A stretch of DNA of 64,000 nt from CAYTTA01 sp964440655 (lineage in GTDB: Bacteria > Bacteroidota > Rhodothermia > Balneolales > Balneolaceae), in the NCBI GenBank assembly GCA_964440655.1, contig CAYTTA010000004.1, positions 32,026 through 96,025 on the forward strand, in the 5' to 3' direction. The notes under the pieces were generated by a model. That model did not search any database and was not told the origin of the DNA. It saw only the letters and a program-made list of their open reading frames with translations. This document shows, piece by piece, positions 45,020 through 53,711 of the stretch. Within the stretch, counting starts at the first letter, position 1, and each line of letters opens with the position of its first letter. The translations under genes were made by a program, and so were the position numbers.

Positions 45020-45982
45020 ATGAGTACCCGGATTATATACAGAAAAAATACACATTTTCTAAGCTGTGACTGGGGAACCAGTTCATTCCGGCTGCTGCTC
45101 GCCGGGCGAGACAGCGGCGAAGTGGCCGCTGCTCTCTCCTCGGCCAACGGTGCAAAAGAGGTCTACGGAAGATGGAAGGAGCAGAAGAAGGTTGATCAGA
45201 CAACCTGGTTTCTCCGGTTTCTGGAGGAGAAAATCGGGGAAATGGAACGGCAGGTTTCAGCCGATCTGAGTGAGATACCTGTCATCGTCTCCGGCATGGC
45301 ATCCTCCACCATCGGCATCAAGAGCCTCCCCTACTCGCCGGTTCCTCTGGATCTGGCCCGTCCCCGCCTGCAGTACGAGAGATTCTCCGGCGATGAGATC
45401 TCCAATCCGGTGCTGCTCGTCTCGGGAGTCTCCACTCCGGAGGATGTGATGCGTGGGGAGGAGGTCCAGCTGATGGGACTGCATCGGGTCTACGGCCTGG
45501 ACTCAGCCCTCTATCTGCTTCCCGGCACACACAGCAAGCATCTTTTCGTTGAAAAGGGAAAGCTGACCGGTTTCCGGACCTATATGACGGGGGAGATCTA
45601 TCAGATCATCGGAACACACTCTATTCTGCAGGCCGGCCTGGACCGGCCGGAGAAGGGGCCCGACCGGGAGAGCTTCCTGCAGGGAGTTCGTGAGGCAAGG
45701 GAGGGCAATCTTCTGAACTCGCTTTTTGCCATCCGGGCCCGCGAGCTGGTCGGCAGTCCGGACGATCCCGCTTCACGCTCCGACTATCTCAGCGGACTGC
45801 TGATCGGAACCGAACTCCGGGATCTCTCCTCCGCCGGTGAGGTGATTGTCTCGGGCGGAAGCTCACTGCAGGCATACTATACCCTTGCACTGGAAGAGCT
45901 TGGCATCCCCTTCCGGACCGATCCCGATCCCGCCCGCCGCACTCTGGACGGGCATCTTCAGCTGCTTCCAATGCTGGAATAA
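45020..45982 (+). CDS. dgoK: 2-dehydro-3-deoxygalactonokinase family kinase
   Basis: DgoK-type kinases phosphorylate 2-dehydro-3-deoxy-galactonate or gluconate. The 320-residue protein opens with the ASKHA phosphate motif FLSCDWGTSSFRLLLA and has GMASSTIGIKSLPYSPVP, LLPGTHSKHLFV and GLLIGTELRDL, all in the family order. ATG at 45020 is preferred, because an upstream in-frame ATG at 44969 would extend across the divergent eboD promoter region. It is convergent with the aldolase gene (83-base gap), a natural pair: kinase then KDPG-type aldolase. They sit between the two halves of the ebo gene set. Confidence 0.9.
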   Translation: MSTRIIYRKNTHFLSCDWGTSSFRLLLAGRDSGEVAAALSSANGAKEVYGRWKEQKKVDQTTWFLRFLEEKIGEMERQVSADLSEIPVIVSGMASSTIGIKSLPYSPVPLDLARPRLQYERFSGDEISNPVLLVSGVSTPEDVMRGEEVQLMGLHRVYGLDSALYLLPGTHSKHLFVEKGKLTGFRTYMTGEIYQIIGTHSILQAGLDRPEKGPDRESFLQGVREAREGNLLNSLFAIRARELVGSPDDPASRSDYLSGLLIGTELRDLSSAGEVIVSGGSSLQAYYTLALEELGIPFRTDPDPARRTLDGHLQLLPMLE

Positions 45983-46065
45983 TAAGGTCTGCACCAAACA
46001 CTTTCCCGGATCTGAATCCATCAGGCCTGCAATGGATCGAGTGGCTCCAGCCGGGCCTGAACCGG

Positions 46066-46710
46066 TCATGCCTGAACCAGGTCCAGCGACTGGCGAACAA
46101 TCTTGCGGATCCCTTCAAAATCCCGGTTCTCCAGAAGCTTCGAAGGCACCAGCCAGGAACCACCCAGAGCGGCCACCATCGGATACCCGAGATACTCTTC
46201 CAGATTGGAGAGATTGATCCCTCCCATCGGGATGAAGAGAACCCCCGTATGGCGATAGGGTCCCTGGAGGCTCCGGATAAAATCGGTTCCGCCCAGATTA
46301 TTGACCGGGAAGAGTTTCTGAAGGAGCAGATTCCGTTCCAGTGCCGCCTCGATCTCGGAAGGGGTCATCACCCCCGGAATGAATGGAAAATCGAGTTCCT
46401 CCGCCTTGTCGAGGACCGTTGGATTGAAACCGGGAGCCAGACCGTAGCGGGCACCCGCCCCGATCGCCTCCTCCACCTGCCGGGGGGAAAGGATGGTTCC
46501 GGCACCCAGATTCATCTCGGGAAAACGGCTGGAGATGGCCCGTATCGCTTCTGCCGTCGCTTCGGTGCGGAAAGCCACTTCCATGGTATCCAGCCCCTCT
46601 TCCAGCAGGAGTTCGGCCAAGGGGACGGCCAGTTCGGGATCATGCAGGGTCACTGCGGGCAGGAGTTTCTTTTCAAACGTGAGGGGCATCTTTTTTTCCT
46701 GTTGTTTCAC
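46066..46710 (-). CDS. eda: KDPG/KHG aldolase
   Basis: This Schiff-base aldolase cleaves 2-keto-3-deoxy-6-phosphogluconate or related compounds to pyruvate and an aldehyde. The 214-residue protein has the family sequences LPAVTLHDPELAVPLAELLLEEGLDTMEVAFRTEAT (conserved Glu), MNLGAGTILSPRQVEEAIGAGARYGLAPGFNP and the Schiff-base lysine in LLQKLFPVNNLGG. The full barrel is present. ATG at 46710 or the internal ATG at 46689 may be the start. It is convergent with dgoK and divergent from eboA. Together they would convert a 2-keto-3-deoxy-aldonate to pyruvate. Confidence 0.9.
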   Translation of the reverse strand: MKQQEKKMPLTFEKKLLPAVTLHDPELAVPLAELLLEEGLDTMEVAFRTEATAEAIRAISSRFPEMNLGAGTILSPRQVEEAIGAGARYGLAPGFNPTVLDKAEELDFPFIPGVMTPSEIEAALERNLLLQKLFPVNNLGGTDFIRSLQGPYRHTGVLFIPMGGINLSNLEEYLGYPMVAALGGSWLVPSKLLENRDFEGIRKIVRQSLDLVQA

Positions 46711-46764
46711 TTATGGTGGTGACGGGAGCGAGAATCCGGAACGAATTCATCTTCTCTCAACGGT

Positions 46765-47775
46765 TTGAAAGTTTATACCGAATCCTCCATTTTTACAAAC
46801 CGATCCGGCTCCATCCTCCAACCAAATCCTCCCGATGTGATTAACCTCCCCGATCCACCACCCGATCCCGGTCCTTCCGGTCCGGACCATCCCCGGGACA
46901 GCGTCGATGAACTGAAGAAGCGGATGCTTGTCTGGCTCGGGGAGCGGCTCGATTCCCCGGCATTCGAGAAGATTGAAACGGCTGCACGGAGGATGGAGGG
47001 CGCGGAGGAGTGGGAACTCTTCACCTCATTCAGCTCGGTACCCCGCTGGACCGGAAAGAGTCTGCTTGGACTCTCCTCTACCGAGGAGGACGAGGCGGAT
47101 CGGCTTGTGAACGGGTGGAAACCCGGCAGATGGAGCCTGGACCAGCTGGGCCGTACACTTCTGGTACTCTCCCTGGCACGCAGAGGAAAAGAGAAGTTTT
47201 TTGATCTGCTGGAGAAACTTTTCCTTTCGGCCGATGCGGGAGAACAGGTTGCTCTCTATCAGGCTCTTGCCGTACTTCCCTGGCCGGAAGAGCATCAGAG
47301 GCGGGCGGCCGAAGGGATCCGCAGCAACATGAGTCCGGTTTTTCAGGCGGTCGCTCTCCACAATCCCTGGCCTGCCCTCTACTTTCCGGAGGATGCATGG
47401 AATCAGATGATTCTCAAGGCTCTCTTTATCGGTGTGCCGCTCTGGCAGGTGGAGGGGATCGACCGCAGACGGAACGAAAAACTGGCCGGAATGCTGATCG
47501 ACTTTGCCCAGGAACGATGGTCGGCCGGAAGAGAAGTTCCCCCCGAACTCTGGCGTATGGTGGCTCCTTTCATGGATGATGACCGTGTCCGGGACATTGC
47601 CAGGCTTCTGCATCATCCGGAAGAGCTCCAGAGGCAGACGGCCCTTCTGGCTCTTACCGCCTCCGAACTGCCTTCTGCACGGACCCTGCTGGAAGCGGCC
47701 TCCCGAAGCGGCCAGCTGAAGAATCTTCCCGACTGGGATGAAATCGGCCGGAGGGCGGCGGCTCTTTCCGGATGA
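46765..47775 (+). CDS. eboA: EboA domain protein
   Basis: The 336-residue open frame has an EboA domain: WELFTSFSSVPRWTGKSLLGLSSTEEDEADRLVNGWKPGRWSLDQLGRTLLVLSL and the helical AGEQVALYQALAVLPWP and GIRSNMSPVFQAVALHNPWPALYF. EboA is a helical protein with no known activity, required in the ebo system. The start is uncertain: TTG at 46765 or GTG at 46837 (312 residues) are candidates, and the TTG lies within a TTGAAA sequence that could be part of a promoter. It starts the plus-strand eboA-B-C half and is divergent from the aldolase gene. Confidence 0.85.
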   Translation: MKVYTESSIFTNRSGSILQPNPPDVINLPDPPPDPGPSGPDHPRDSVDELKKRMLVWLGERLDSPAFEKIETAARRMEGAEEWELFTSFSSVPRWTGKSLLGLSSTEEDEADRLVNGWKPGRWSLDQLGRTLLVLSLARRGKEKFFDLLEKLFLSADAGEQVALYQALAVLPWPEEHQRRAAEGIRSNMSPVFQAVALHNPWPALYFPEDAWNQMILKALFIGVPLWQVEGIDRRRNEKLAGMLIDFAQERWSAGREVPPELWRMVAPFMDDDRVRDIARLLHHPEELQRQTALLALTASELPSARTLLEAASRSGQLKNLPDWDEIGRRAAALSG

Positions 47776-47827
47776 TGGAAAGTGCCGTTCCACTTCAGAT
47801 AACCTCCAACTTATCCTTCTGCACGTC

Positions 47828-48781
47828 ATGACAGCCTCCAGATCCTCCGACCCGATGATTTTCATTGATCCCCATATCCATATGATCTCCCGCACCACCG
47901 ACGATTACCGGGCTCTTCAGCAGGCGGGTGTGGTGGCGCTCATTGAGCCTGCCTTCTGGATCGGACAGCCCCGGACCAACGTCGGGTCGATGATGGATTA
48001 CTTCAGCACGATTGTGGGGTGGGAACGGTTCCGTGCCAGTCAGTTCGGCATCCTCCACTACTGCACGATCGGGCTCAATGCCAAGGAGGCGAACAATGAA
48101 GAGCTGGCGGAGGCCACCATGGAGCTGCTGCCACGCTATGCGGCAAAGGAGGGTGTGGTGGCGATCGGGGAGATCGGATTTGATGACATGACCTCTCTGG
48201 AGGAGCGTTATTTTCGCCTTCAGCTCGATCTGGCCCGTAAGATGGAGATGGTGGTGATGGTCCACACCCCCCACAGGAACAAGAAAGAGGGCACGCTTCG
48301 CAGTATGGAGATCTGTCTGGAGCAGGGGCTGGACCCATCGATGGTGGTGATCGATCACAACAACGAGGAGACCGTAAGGGAAGTGCTCGACCGGGGATTC
48401 TGGGCCGCTTTTTCCATCTATCCCGGTACCAAGATGGGCAATGAGAGGATGGTCGAGATTGTCCGGACCTATGGAAGTGAACGGATCATGGTGGACAGTG
48501 CCGCCGACTGGGGCCAGAGCGATCCTCTGGCGGTTCCGAAAACTGCACGGCTTATGCTTCAGCGGGGTATACCGGAAAAGGATGTGCGGAATGTATGCTA
48601 CCGGAATGCCCTGGATGCCTACAGCCAGGGCGGACGGATGAGTGAAAAGGATTGGCTGAACCGCCCCCCGATCGATCAGAGAGATACCTGGAACGGAAAT
48701 TCCATACTGAGAGGCGGTGTGGAACCCTATGTCGAAAGCATGGACCCCGGCAGAGAAAGCGACGACCTGATCATCCGCTGA
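47828..48781 (+). CDS. eboB: EboB-like TatD-family metal-dependent hydrolase
   Basis: With ATG at 47828 the protein has 317 residues; an alternative ATG at 47855 opens directly with the metal motif. Metal-binding segments are FIDPHIHM (HxH), GEIGFDD, HTPHRN, VIDHNNEE and DSAADWG, all in TatD order. In ebo clusters this gene lies between eboA and eboC, as here. The substrate is unknown. The start has no clear ribosome binding site; the gap from eboA is 52 bases and to eboC 44. Confidence 0.9.
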   Translation: MTASRSSDPMIFIDPHIHMISRTTDDYRALQQAGVVALIEPAFWIGQPRTNVGSMMDYFSTIVGWERFRASQFGILHYCTIGLNAKEANNEELAEATMELLPRYAAKEGVVAIGEIGFDDMTSLEERYFRLQLDLARKMEMVVMVHTPHRNKKEGTLRSMEICLEQGLDPSMVVIDHNNEETVREVLDRGFWAAFSIYPGTKMGNERMVEIVRTYGSERIMVDSAADWGQSDPLAVPKTARLMLQRGIPEKDVRNVCYRNALDAYSQGGRMSEKDWLNRPPIDQRDTWNGNSILRGGVEPYVESMDPGRESDDLIIR

Positions 48782-48825
48782 TCATCCGCTTATCTTCAAC
48801 CGATCATCAACACAACCGTCGCACC

Positions 48826-49848
48826 ATGGAGTCGACTCAAACCGGCAGCAGGAAGCTCTCTTTTTCCCTCAGGGCCTGTCTGGAGCTGATGCGCCCGGCG
48901 AATATTGTCACCGCCTTTGCCGACATACTGGCGGGCTATTTTGTCGCCCGGGGCGTTCTCCTGTCGGGGCGGAACCTCCTGTTTTCCAGCGGGATGAACC
49001 CTTCCGGAGCCTCCCTGTCGGAGAGCCTCTCGGAATCTTCCATTCCTGCTCTATTCACCGACATCGGAGAAATGATGCCCGGGGCTTTGCCCTGGCTCCT
49101 GCTCGCCACATTGGGTCTTTATGGGGGCGGGATAGTCTGGAATGATGTGATGGACAGCGAAATCGACCGGATTGAACGACCGGAACGGCCGATTCCCTCG
49201 GGACGGATTCCGCGATGGGGAGCCGCCTTTCTGGGCACCTCTCTTCTTCTGACGGGGATCGCGGCGGCCTGTCGGGTTCATCCCGGTGCCGGCGGGATTG
49301 CTCTGGCTGTTGCGTTGCTCTCTCTGACGTACAACCGGTATGCCAAGCACTCCTCTGTTGCAGGTCCGCTTGTAATGGGACTCTGCCGGGGAGGAAACCT
49401 CCTTTTGGGGATGGCCGCTGTGCCAGGCATGCCGGCAGGAATGTGGCCGGTCGTCCTGCTGCCGGTGATCCACATCTCCGCGGTCACCCTTGTCAGCCGG
49501 GGGGAGGTCTCCGGCGGGAGCCGGGTCTCCGGAATGCTCGCAACCGCTCTTGTCCTGACCACCGGGTTCTTGCTGATCCTTCTCACTCTGGTTTTGCGTT
49601 CCGGTGCGTCGCCAACCGCCCTTCCCTTCGCCCTGCTCTTTCTTGCGGCGCTGCTCCCCCCATTCTGGCGTTCTGCACGTGATCCGAAACCCGACCGGGT
49701 CCGGAGGGCAGTGAAACGGGGTGTTCTGGGGCTGATTCTTCTGAACAGTTCTCTGGCTGCCACCTGGTCGGGTCCTCTAGCGGGGCTGCTGGTGATCCTG
49801 CTCCTGCCGGTCTCCCTGCTGCTGGCCAGGTATTTTGCCGTAACCTGA
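48826..49848 (+). CDS. eboC: EboC UbiA-like prenyltransferase
   Basis: The 340-residue protein has about eight membrane segments and the UbiA aspartate-rich motif NDVMDSEIDRIERPERPIPSGRI (N106, D107, D110, D114), which binds a prenyl diphosphate through magnesium. The second motif is weaker (NRYAKHS). In ebo clusters EboC is assumed to prenylate or process the metabolite at the inner membrane. ATG at 48826 is chosen; the longer frame starting inside eboB lies outside the family. A long loop of about 45 residues (48-90) separates the first helix from the rest. Convergent with the gluconate dehydrogenase subunit gene. Confidence 0.9.
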   Translation: MESTQTGSRKLSFSLRACLELMRPANIVTAFADILAGYFVARGVLLSGRNLLFSSGMNPSGASLSESLSESSIPALFTDIGEMMPGALPWLLLATLGLYGGGIVWNDVMDSEIDRIERPERPIPSGRIPRWGAAFLGTSLLLTGIAAACRVHPGAGGIALAVALLSLTYNRYAKHSSVAGPLVMGLCRGGNLLLGMAAVPGMPAGMWPVVLLPVIHISAVTLVSRGEVSGGSRVSGMLATALVLTTGFLLILLTLVLRSGASPTALPFALLFLAALLPPFWRSARDPKPDRVRRAVKRGVLGLILLNSSLAATWSGPLAGLLVILLLPVSLLLARYFAVT

Positions 49849-49864
49849 CTTCAACCACCCCCGG

Positions 49865-50584
49865 TCAGGTGGCCCAGGTCCTGCCGATCTCCTCAAAGGG
49901 AACACAGCCGTCATACCGGCCGGGGACCGCCTCATATCTCAGGACCTGCGTCGCCCCCGGTTCACTGGTGAAATAACCGAGCATGGTCAGCTCCTTCATG
50001 GTGAGGAAGAAGCGATCCACCGGCTCTCTGCCACCCGTTACGGCTGCACGGTTGCATTGGGAGGCTACCTCAAACTGCAGTTCCGAAGAGAGATCGATGA
50101 AGGAGTCTCCCTGCTCTTCACGTACTTTGCGGTCAAAGAGATCGAGCCCCTCGACAAACCGCTCTCTTGCATCTTCCGTATAGATTTCGGTAATCATCTG
50201 CTCGATAAATGAGGGCACCCCCGCCTCTGAAGCTCCCGGTGTCTCGCCGGAAGGAATGATGACGTCGGCGAGACGTGTAAGCAGTCGGGCTTGCTGCGGA
50301 TTGAAAAACCGCGGAGACCACTCCACTCCAGGACGGGCCTTGCATCCGCTCATCACGCCCAGAATATGGGGTGTTAAAAGCAGTCCGCCCATCAGGAGAG
50401 CAGTGCGCCGTATCGCTTCCCTCCTGCCGAGAAGCTCCCCCTTCAAGGCATTCATTTCGGCACCGTTGTTTTCGGAATCCGTTCCTCCAGAAATGTCATG
50501 GCCGGTTGCGGATGAAATTTGCCGGGGTGTTGCGTTATCCGGATCATTTTCCGGTCGGAGTTCAGGTCGGAGATGTCTCTTCAT
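49865..50584 (-). CDS. Gluconate 2-dehydrogenase subunit 3 family protein
   Basis: This is the small subunit that accompanies GMC-type flavoprotein dehydrogenases. The 239-residue protein has a Tat-type signal (LGRREAIRRTALLMGGLLLTPHILGVMSGC) that ends in a possible lipobox. The mature domain contains FFNPQQARLLTRLADVIIPSGETPGASEAGVPSFIEQMI and FLTMKELTMLGYFTSEPGATQ, the family pattern. ATG at 50584 fits the 13-base gap to the upstream GMC gene, but an internal ATG at 50455 would place the signal peptide at the N-terminus. It suggests membrane or periplasmic oxidation of a sugar-like alcohol. Confidence 0.88.
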   Translation of the reverse strand: MKRHLRPELRPENDPDNATPRQISSATGHDISGGTDSENNGAEMNALKGELLGRREAIRRTALLMGGLLLTPHILGVMSGCKARPGVEWSPRFFNPQQARLLTRLADVIIPSGETPGASEAGVPSFIEQMITEIYTEDARERFVEGLDLFDRKVREEQGDSFIDLSSELQFEVASQCNRAAVTGGREPVDRFFLTMKELTMLGYFTSEPGATQVLRYEAVPGRYDGCVPFEEIGRTWAT

Positions 50585-50596
50585 GATCAGGAAAGG

Positions 50597-52294
50597 CTAC
50601 AGGTTCAGTCTGTTCAGTTCTTTGACGGCATGATCGACCGCCCGCGCGGTGAGTGCCATGTAGGTGAGGGAAGGATTCTGGCAGGCGGATGAGGTCATGC
50701 AGGCTCCGTCTGTTACAAAGACGTTGGGTACGGAGTGAATCTGGTTCCAGCTGTTGAGAACGGAGGTGCGGGGATCTCTGCCCATCCGGGCGGTGCCCAT
50801 TTCATGGATTCCGTGACCGGGCGGAACGGCGTTGTCGTAGGTGGTGACATTGCGGAATCCGGCAGCCTCCAGCATCTCGGCTGCATCGTTGGCCATATCC
50901 TTCCGCATGCGTCGTTCATTCTCCCCGAACTCACATTCGATCACCAGCGTCGGTTGACCCCACTTGTCCTTCCGGTCATGATTGAGCCAGACCCGGTTCC
51001 TGTGATCGGACAGCATTTCACCGAAAGCGGTCATTCCGACCGACCACTGGCCCGGCCGGGTCACGAGCTCCTTGAGCTCCTCTCCGATCGCCATCTCCCG
51101 TACTCCTCGCCACCACCCTTCCCGGCTCGCCCCGCCCTGGTAGCCGAAGCCACGCAGATAGTCGCGGTCGTTCCGTTCCACGTTGCGGTATCTCGGGATG
51201 TAGAAGCCGGCCGGCCGGCGACCGTAATAGTAGCGGTCGGGATAGAGGTCGCTGGTGGCATTGGCCCCCACACGAAAATGGTGATCCATCAGATTGTGTC
51301 CCAGCTCCCCGGAGTCATTGCCCAACCCATGAGGAAACCGGTCGCAGGTGGAGTTGAGAAGGATGAGTGTGGTGTTGAGGCAGGATGCGTTCAGGAAGAT
51401 GATACGGGCATAGAACTCCATCTCCTCGAGGGTCTCGGCATCGATCACTCTCACACCGGTGGCCCTGCCAAGCTCCCGGTCATAGATGACGGAGCTGACC
51501 ACCGAGTGAGGTCTCAGTGTCATCTTACCGGTCTTCTCCGCCGCAGGCAGCGTTGCCGCATTGCTGCTGAAATAGGCGCCATAGGGACAGCCCCGCATGC
51601 AGAGATTCCGATACTGACAGGAGCCCCTTCCCATATGGGGGCGGGTCAGATTGGCCACCCTTCCGGGGGTCAGGACCCGGCCGAATTTCTCTGCCATACT
51701 CTGCCTGAGGTAATTCTCCAAACAGTTCAGGCCGATGGGAGGCAGAAACTCTCCGTCCGGCAGCTGGGGTAGTCCTTCCGCCTGACCTGAAATACCGGCA
51801 AACTTCTCCACGTAGTCATACCAGGGCGCCAGGTCTCGGTAGCGGATCGGCCAGTCGACGCCAATGCCGTCCCGCAGGTTGGCTTCGAAGTCGAGATCGC
51901 TCCATCGGTAGCTGTGGCGGCCCCACATGATCGAGCGGCCGCCGACATGGTAGCCGCGGAACCAGTCGAACGGTTTGGCCTCCTCGTAGGGCTGGTCGGC
52001 ATCCTTGAGCCACCAGTGTCTGGTCGACTGCCTCAGGGTGTATCCTGCACGTTGCTGAACCGGATACTCTTTCAGCTCTTCCGCGGTGAGCCGGTCGTTG
52101 TAAGGAAGCTCCCAGGGGGCTTTGGTTGCCGTCGGATAATCAAGAACATGACGGACATTCCTCCCTCGCTCCAGAACCAGAGTATTCAGTCCCTTCTCCG
52201 TGAGCTCTTTCGCAGCCCAGCCTCCGCTGATCCCGGTACCCACAACGATCGCATCGTAGCTGTTCTGTTTGCGGGCTTTCAGGTTGAGATTCAT
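50597..52294 (-). CDS. GMC-family FAD-dependent oxidoreductase
   Basis: The 565-residue protein opens with DAIVVGTGISGGWAAKELTEKGLNTLVLERG (FAD GxGxxG) and closes with PPGHGIHEMGTARMG and SACQNPSLTYMALTARAVDHAVKEL, which hold the catalytic His and Asn of GMC enzymes. It is similar to gluconate/sorbitol-type membrane dehydrogenases and follows the usual pairing with subunit 3 (gap 13 bases). No own signal peptide is visible; as a Tat partner it may be co-exported by subunit 3. An upstream extension from 52390 crosses a terminator and is rejected. Substrate is unknown; a sugar or sugar acid is possible. Confidence 0.9.
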   Translation of the reverse strand: MNLNLKARKQNSYDAIVVGTGISGGWAAKELTEKGLNTLVLERGRNVRHVLDYPTATKAPWELPYNDRLTAEELKEYPVQQRAGYTLRQSTRHWWLKDADQPYEEAKPFDWFRGYHVGGRSIMWGRHSYRWSDLDFEANLRDGIGVDWPIRYRDLAPWYDYVEKFAGISGQAEGLPQLPDGEFLPPIGLNCLENYLRQSMAEKFGRVLTPGRVANLTRPHMGRGSCQYRNLCMRGCPYGAYFSSNAATLPAAEKTGKMTLRPHSVVSSVIYDRELGRATGVRVIDAETLEEMEFYARIIFLNASCLNTTLILLNSTCDRFPHGLGNDSGELGHNLMDHHFRVGANATSDLYPDRYYYGRRPAGFYIPRYRNVERNDRDYLRGFGYQGGASREGWWRGVREMAIGEELKELVTRPGQWSVGMTAFGEMLSDHRNRVWLNHDRKDKWGQPTLVIECEFGENERRMRKDMANDAAEMLEAAGFRNVTTYDNAVPPGHGIHEMGTARMGRDPRTSVLNSWNQIHSVPNVFVTDGACMTSSACQNPSLTYMALTARAVDHAVKELNRLNL

Positions 52295-52389
52295 CGGCTT
52301 GATCCGTTTCCGTGGTTTGCTGCGGACAAGGGATCCACAGCGATACGCAAATCCCACAATCGGAAAGAAAAGGAAAAGAAACAATATCA

Positions 52390-52424
52390 AAAAAAAAGCC
52401 CGTCACTGGGATCAGGACGGGCTC
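52390..52424 (-). terminator. Rho-independent terminator after RidA gene
   Basis: Minus strand AGCCCGTC (52424-52417) and GACGGGCT (52405-52398) form an 8-base perfect stem with an 11-base loop, followed by eight T residues. It lies 45 bases after the RidA stop at 52469 and upstream of the GMC start, so it ends the larger operon. Confidence 0.88.
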
Positions 52425-52468
52425 TTCAGATTCCGTGGATGCTCTTGAAGCACCCAAAGATCCTGTTC

Positions 52469-53029
52469 TTAATCCTCCACTTCCACCACGATGGCGATCT
52501 CGACAGCGATATTGTTGGGAAGGGAGCTCATTCCGACCGATGCACGGGAGTGGGCACCGCTTTCACCAAAAATCTCCACCATCAGGTCGGAGAAGCCGTT
52601 GATCACCTGCGAGTGCTGGGTGAAGGAGGGGTCGGCATTGACCATACCCATGACAGAGACGATTCTCTTCACCTTGTTGAGGTCCCCGATCTCCTGCCGG
52701 AGGGAGGAGAGAAGGGAGATTCCGGTAAGGCGGGCCGCTTCCTGCCCCTCTTCCAGGGTCAGATCGCCGCTGCCCAGCTTGCCCTGTACCTGGCCGCCTT
52801 CAGGCCGATCGGGTCCATGTCCGGAGAGGTAGACCAGGTTTCCGGTCCGGACAGCCAGTACGAAGTTGGCTGTTGGAGCCGGCGGATCTTTCAGCTCAAT
52901 ACCAAGCTCTGCCAGGCGCTCATTTACATCGTATCCGCGATCGTTCGATACCTGGCGGTTCCCTGAATCGGGACCTGCACAGGAGATAAAAAAGAGTGTG
53001 GCGAGCAGAGATGCGAATATCTTTTTCAT
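52469..53029 (-). CDS. RidA-family lipoprotein (paralogue B2)
   Basis: Rid proteins hydrolyse reactive enamine/imine intermediates made by PLP enzymes. The 186-residue protein starts with MKKIFASLLATLFFISC, a lipoprotein signal, and has a Rid domain from about residue 45: TGNLVYLSGHGPDRPEGG, HSRASVGMSSLPNNIAVEIAIVVEVED. The Arg in HSRASVGM corresponds to the catalytic carboxylate-binding Arg. An earlier start at 53050 is possible. It is highly similar to the adjacent gene at 53088 and belongs to a different Rid subgroup from the three at 58.9-60.3 kb. Function is inferred from family. Confidence 0.88.
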   Translation of the reverse strand: MKKIFASLLATLFFISCAGPDSGNRQVSNDRGYDVNERLAELGIELKDPPAPTANFVLAVRTGNLVYLSGHGPDRPEGGQVQGKLGSGDLTLEEGQEAARLTGISLLSSLRQEIGDLNKVKRIVSVMGMVNADPSFTQHSQVINGFSDLMVEIFGESGAHSRASVGMSSLPNNIAVEIAIVVEVED

Positions 53030-53087
53030 GTTCATCAAAGTGTTCATCAATTATCCGGTTAACAGTAAGAATTTCGATTGGGCAGGT

Positions 53088-53648
53088 TTACTCTTCGATC
53101 TCGACGATCATGGAGATTTCTACCGGGATGTTGCCGGGCAGGGAACTCATTCCGACCGATGCACGGGTATGCTTGCCCCGCTCCCCGAATACCTCCACCA
53201 TGAGATCGGAAAAGCCGTTCATCACCTGAGAGTGCTGAGTAAAGGAGGGGTCCGCCTTGACCATTCCCATCACGGAGACAATCTGCTTCACCTTGTTGAG
53301 GTCCCCGATCTCTGCCTTGAGGGAGTTAAGCAGAGAGATTCCGGTAAAGCGGGCCGCCTCCTGCCCTTCCTCAAGGGTCAGTTCACCGGTTCCCATCGTT
53401 CCATGCACCTGGCCTCCTTCCGGTCTGTCCGGGCCGTGGCCGGATAGGAAAACGAGATTGCCGCTGCGTACGCTTCTCCTGTAGTTGGCGGTGGGAGGAG
53501 TGGGTGCGCGAAGCTCGATCCCCAGTTCGGCCAGACGCTCCTCCACATCATAATCGGTATTCTGAAGGAGCTCATCCATGGCATCCCGTTCGGGAGGCAA
53601 CAGGAAGAAGAACAATGGAAAGAGCAGTGAGATCAAAAAGGGTTTCAT
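53088..53648 (-). CDS. RidA-family exported protein (paralogue B1)
   Basis: The 186-residue protein begins with a hydrophobic signal (MKPFLISLLFPLFFFLL) and continues with a Rid domain almost identical to the downstream gene: SGNLVFLSGHGPDRPEGG, ADPSFTQHSQVMNGFSDLMVEVFGE and HTRASVGMSSLPGNIPVEISMIVEIEE. The Arg in TRASVGM is kept. A cleavage site is not clear; the charged ERDAMD follows the hydrophobic stretch. The two genes look like a tandem duplication. They are last in the operon before the terminator at 52390-52424. Confidence 0.88.
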   Translation of the reverse strand: MKPFLISLLFPLFFFLLPPERDAMDELLQNTDYDVEERLAELGIELRAPTPPTANYRRSVRSGNLVFLSGHGPDRPEGGQVHGTMGTGELTLEEGQEAARFTGISLLNSLKAEIGDLNKVKQIVSVMGMVKADPSFTQHSQVMNGFSDLMVEVFGERGKHTRASVGMSSLPGNIPVEISMIVEIEE

Positions 53649-53711
53649 AACGGTCTTTTTTGGATTGCGGTTAGTGACTGATATTCATGATAACACCATT
53701 CGGAGGGAAAC

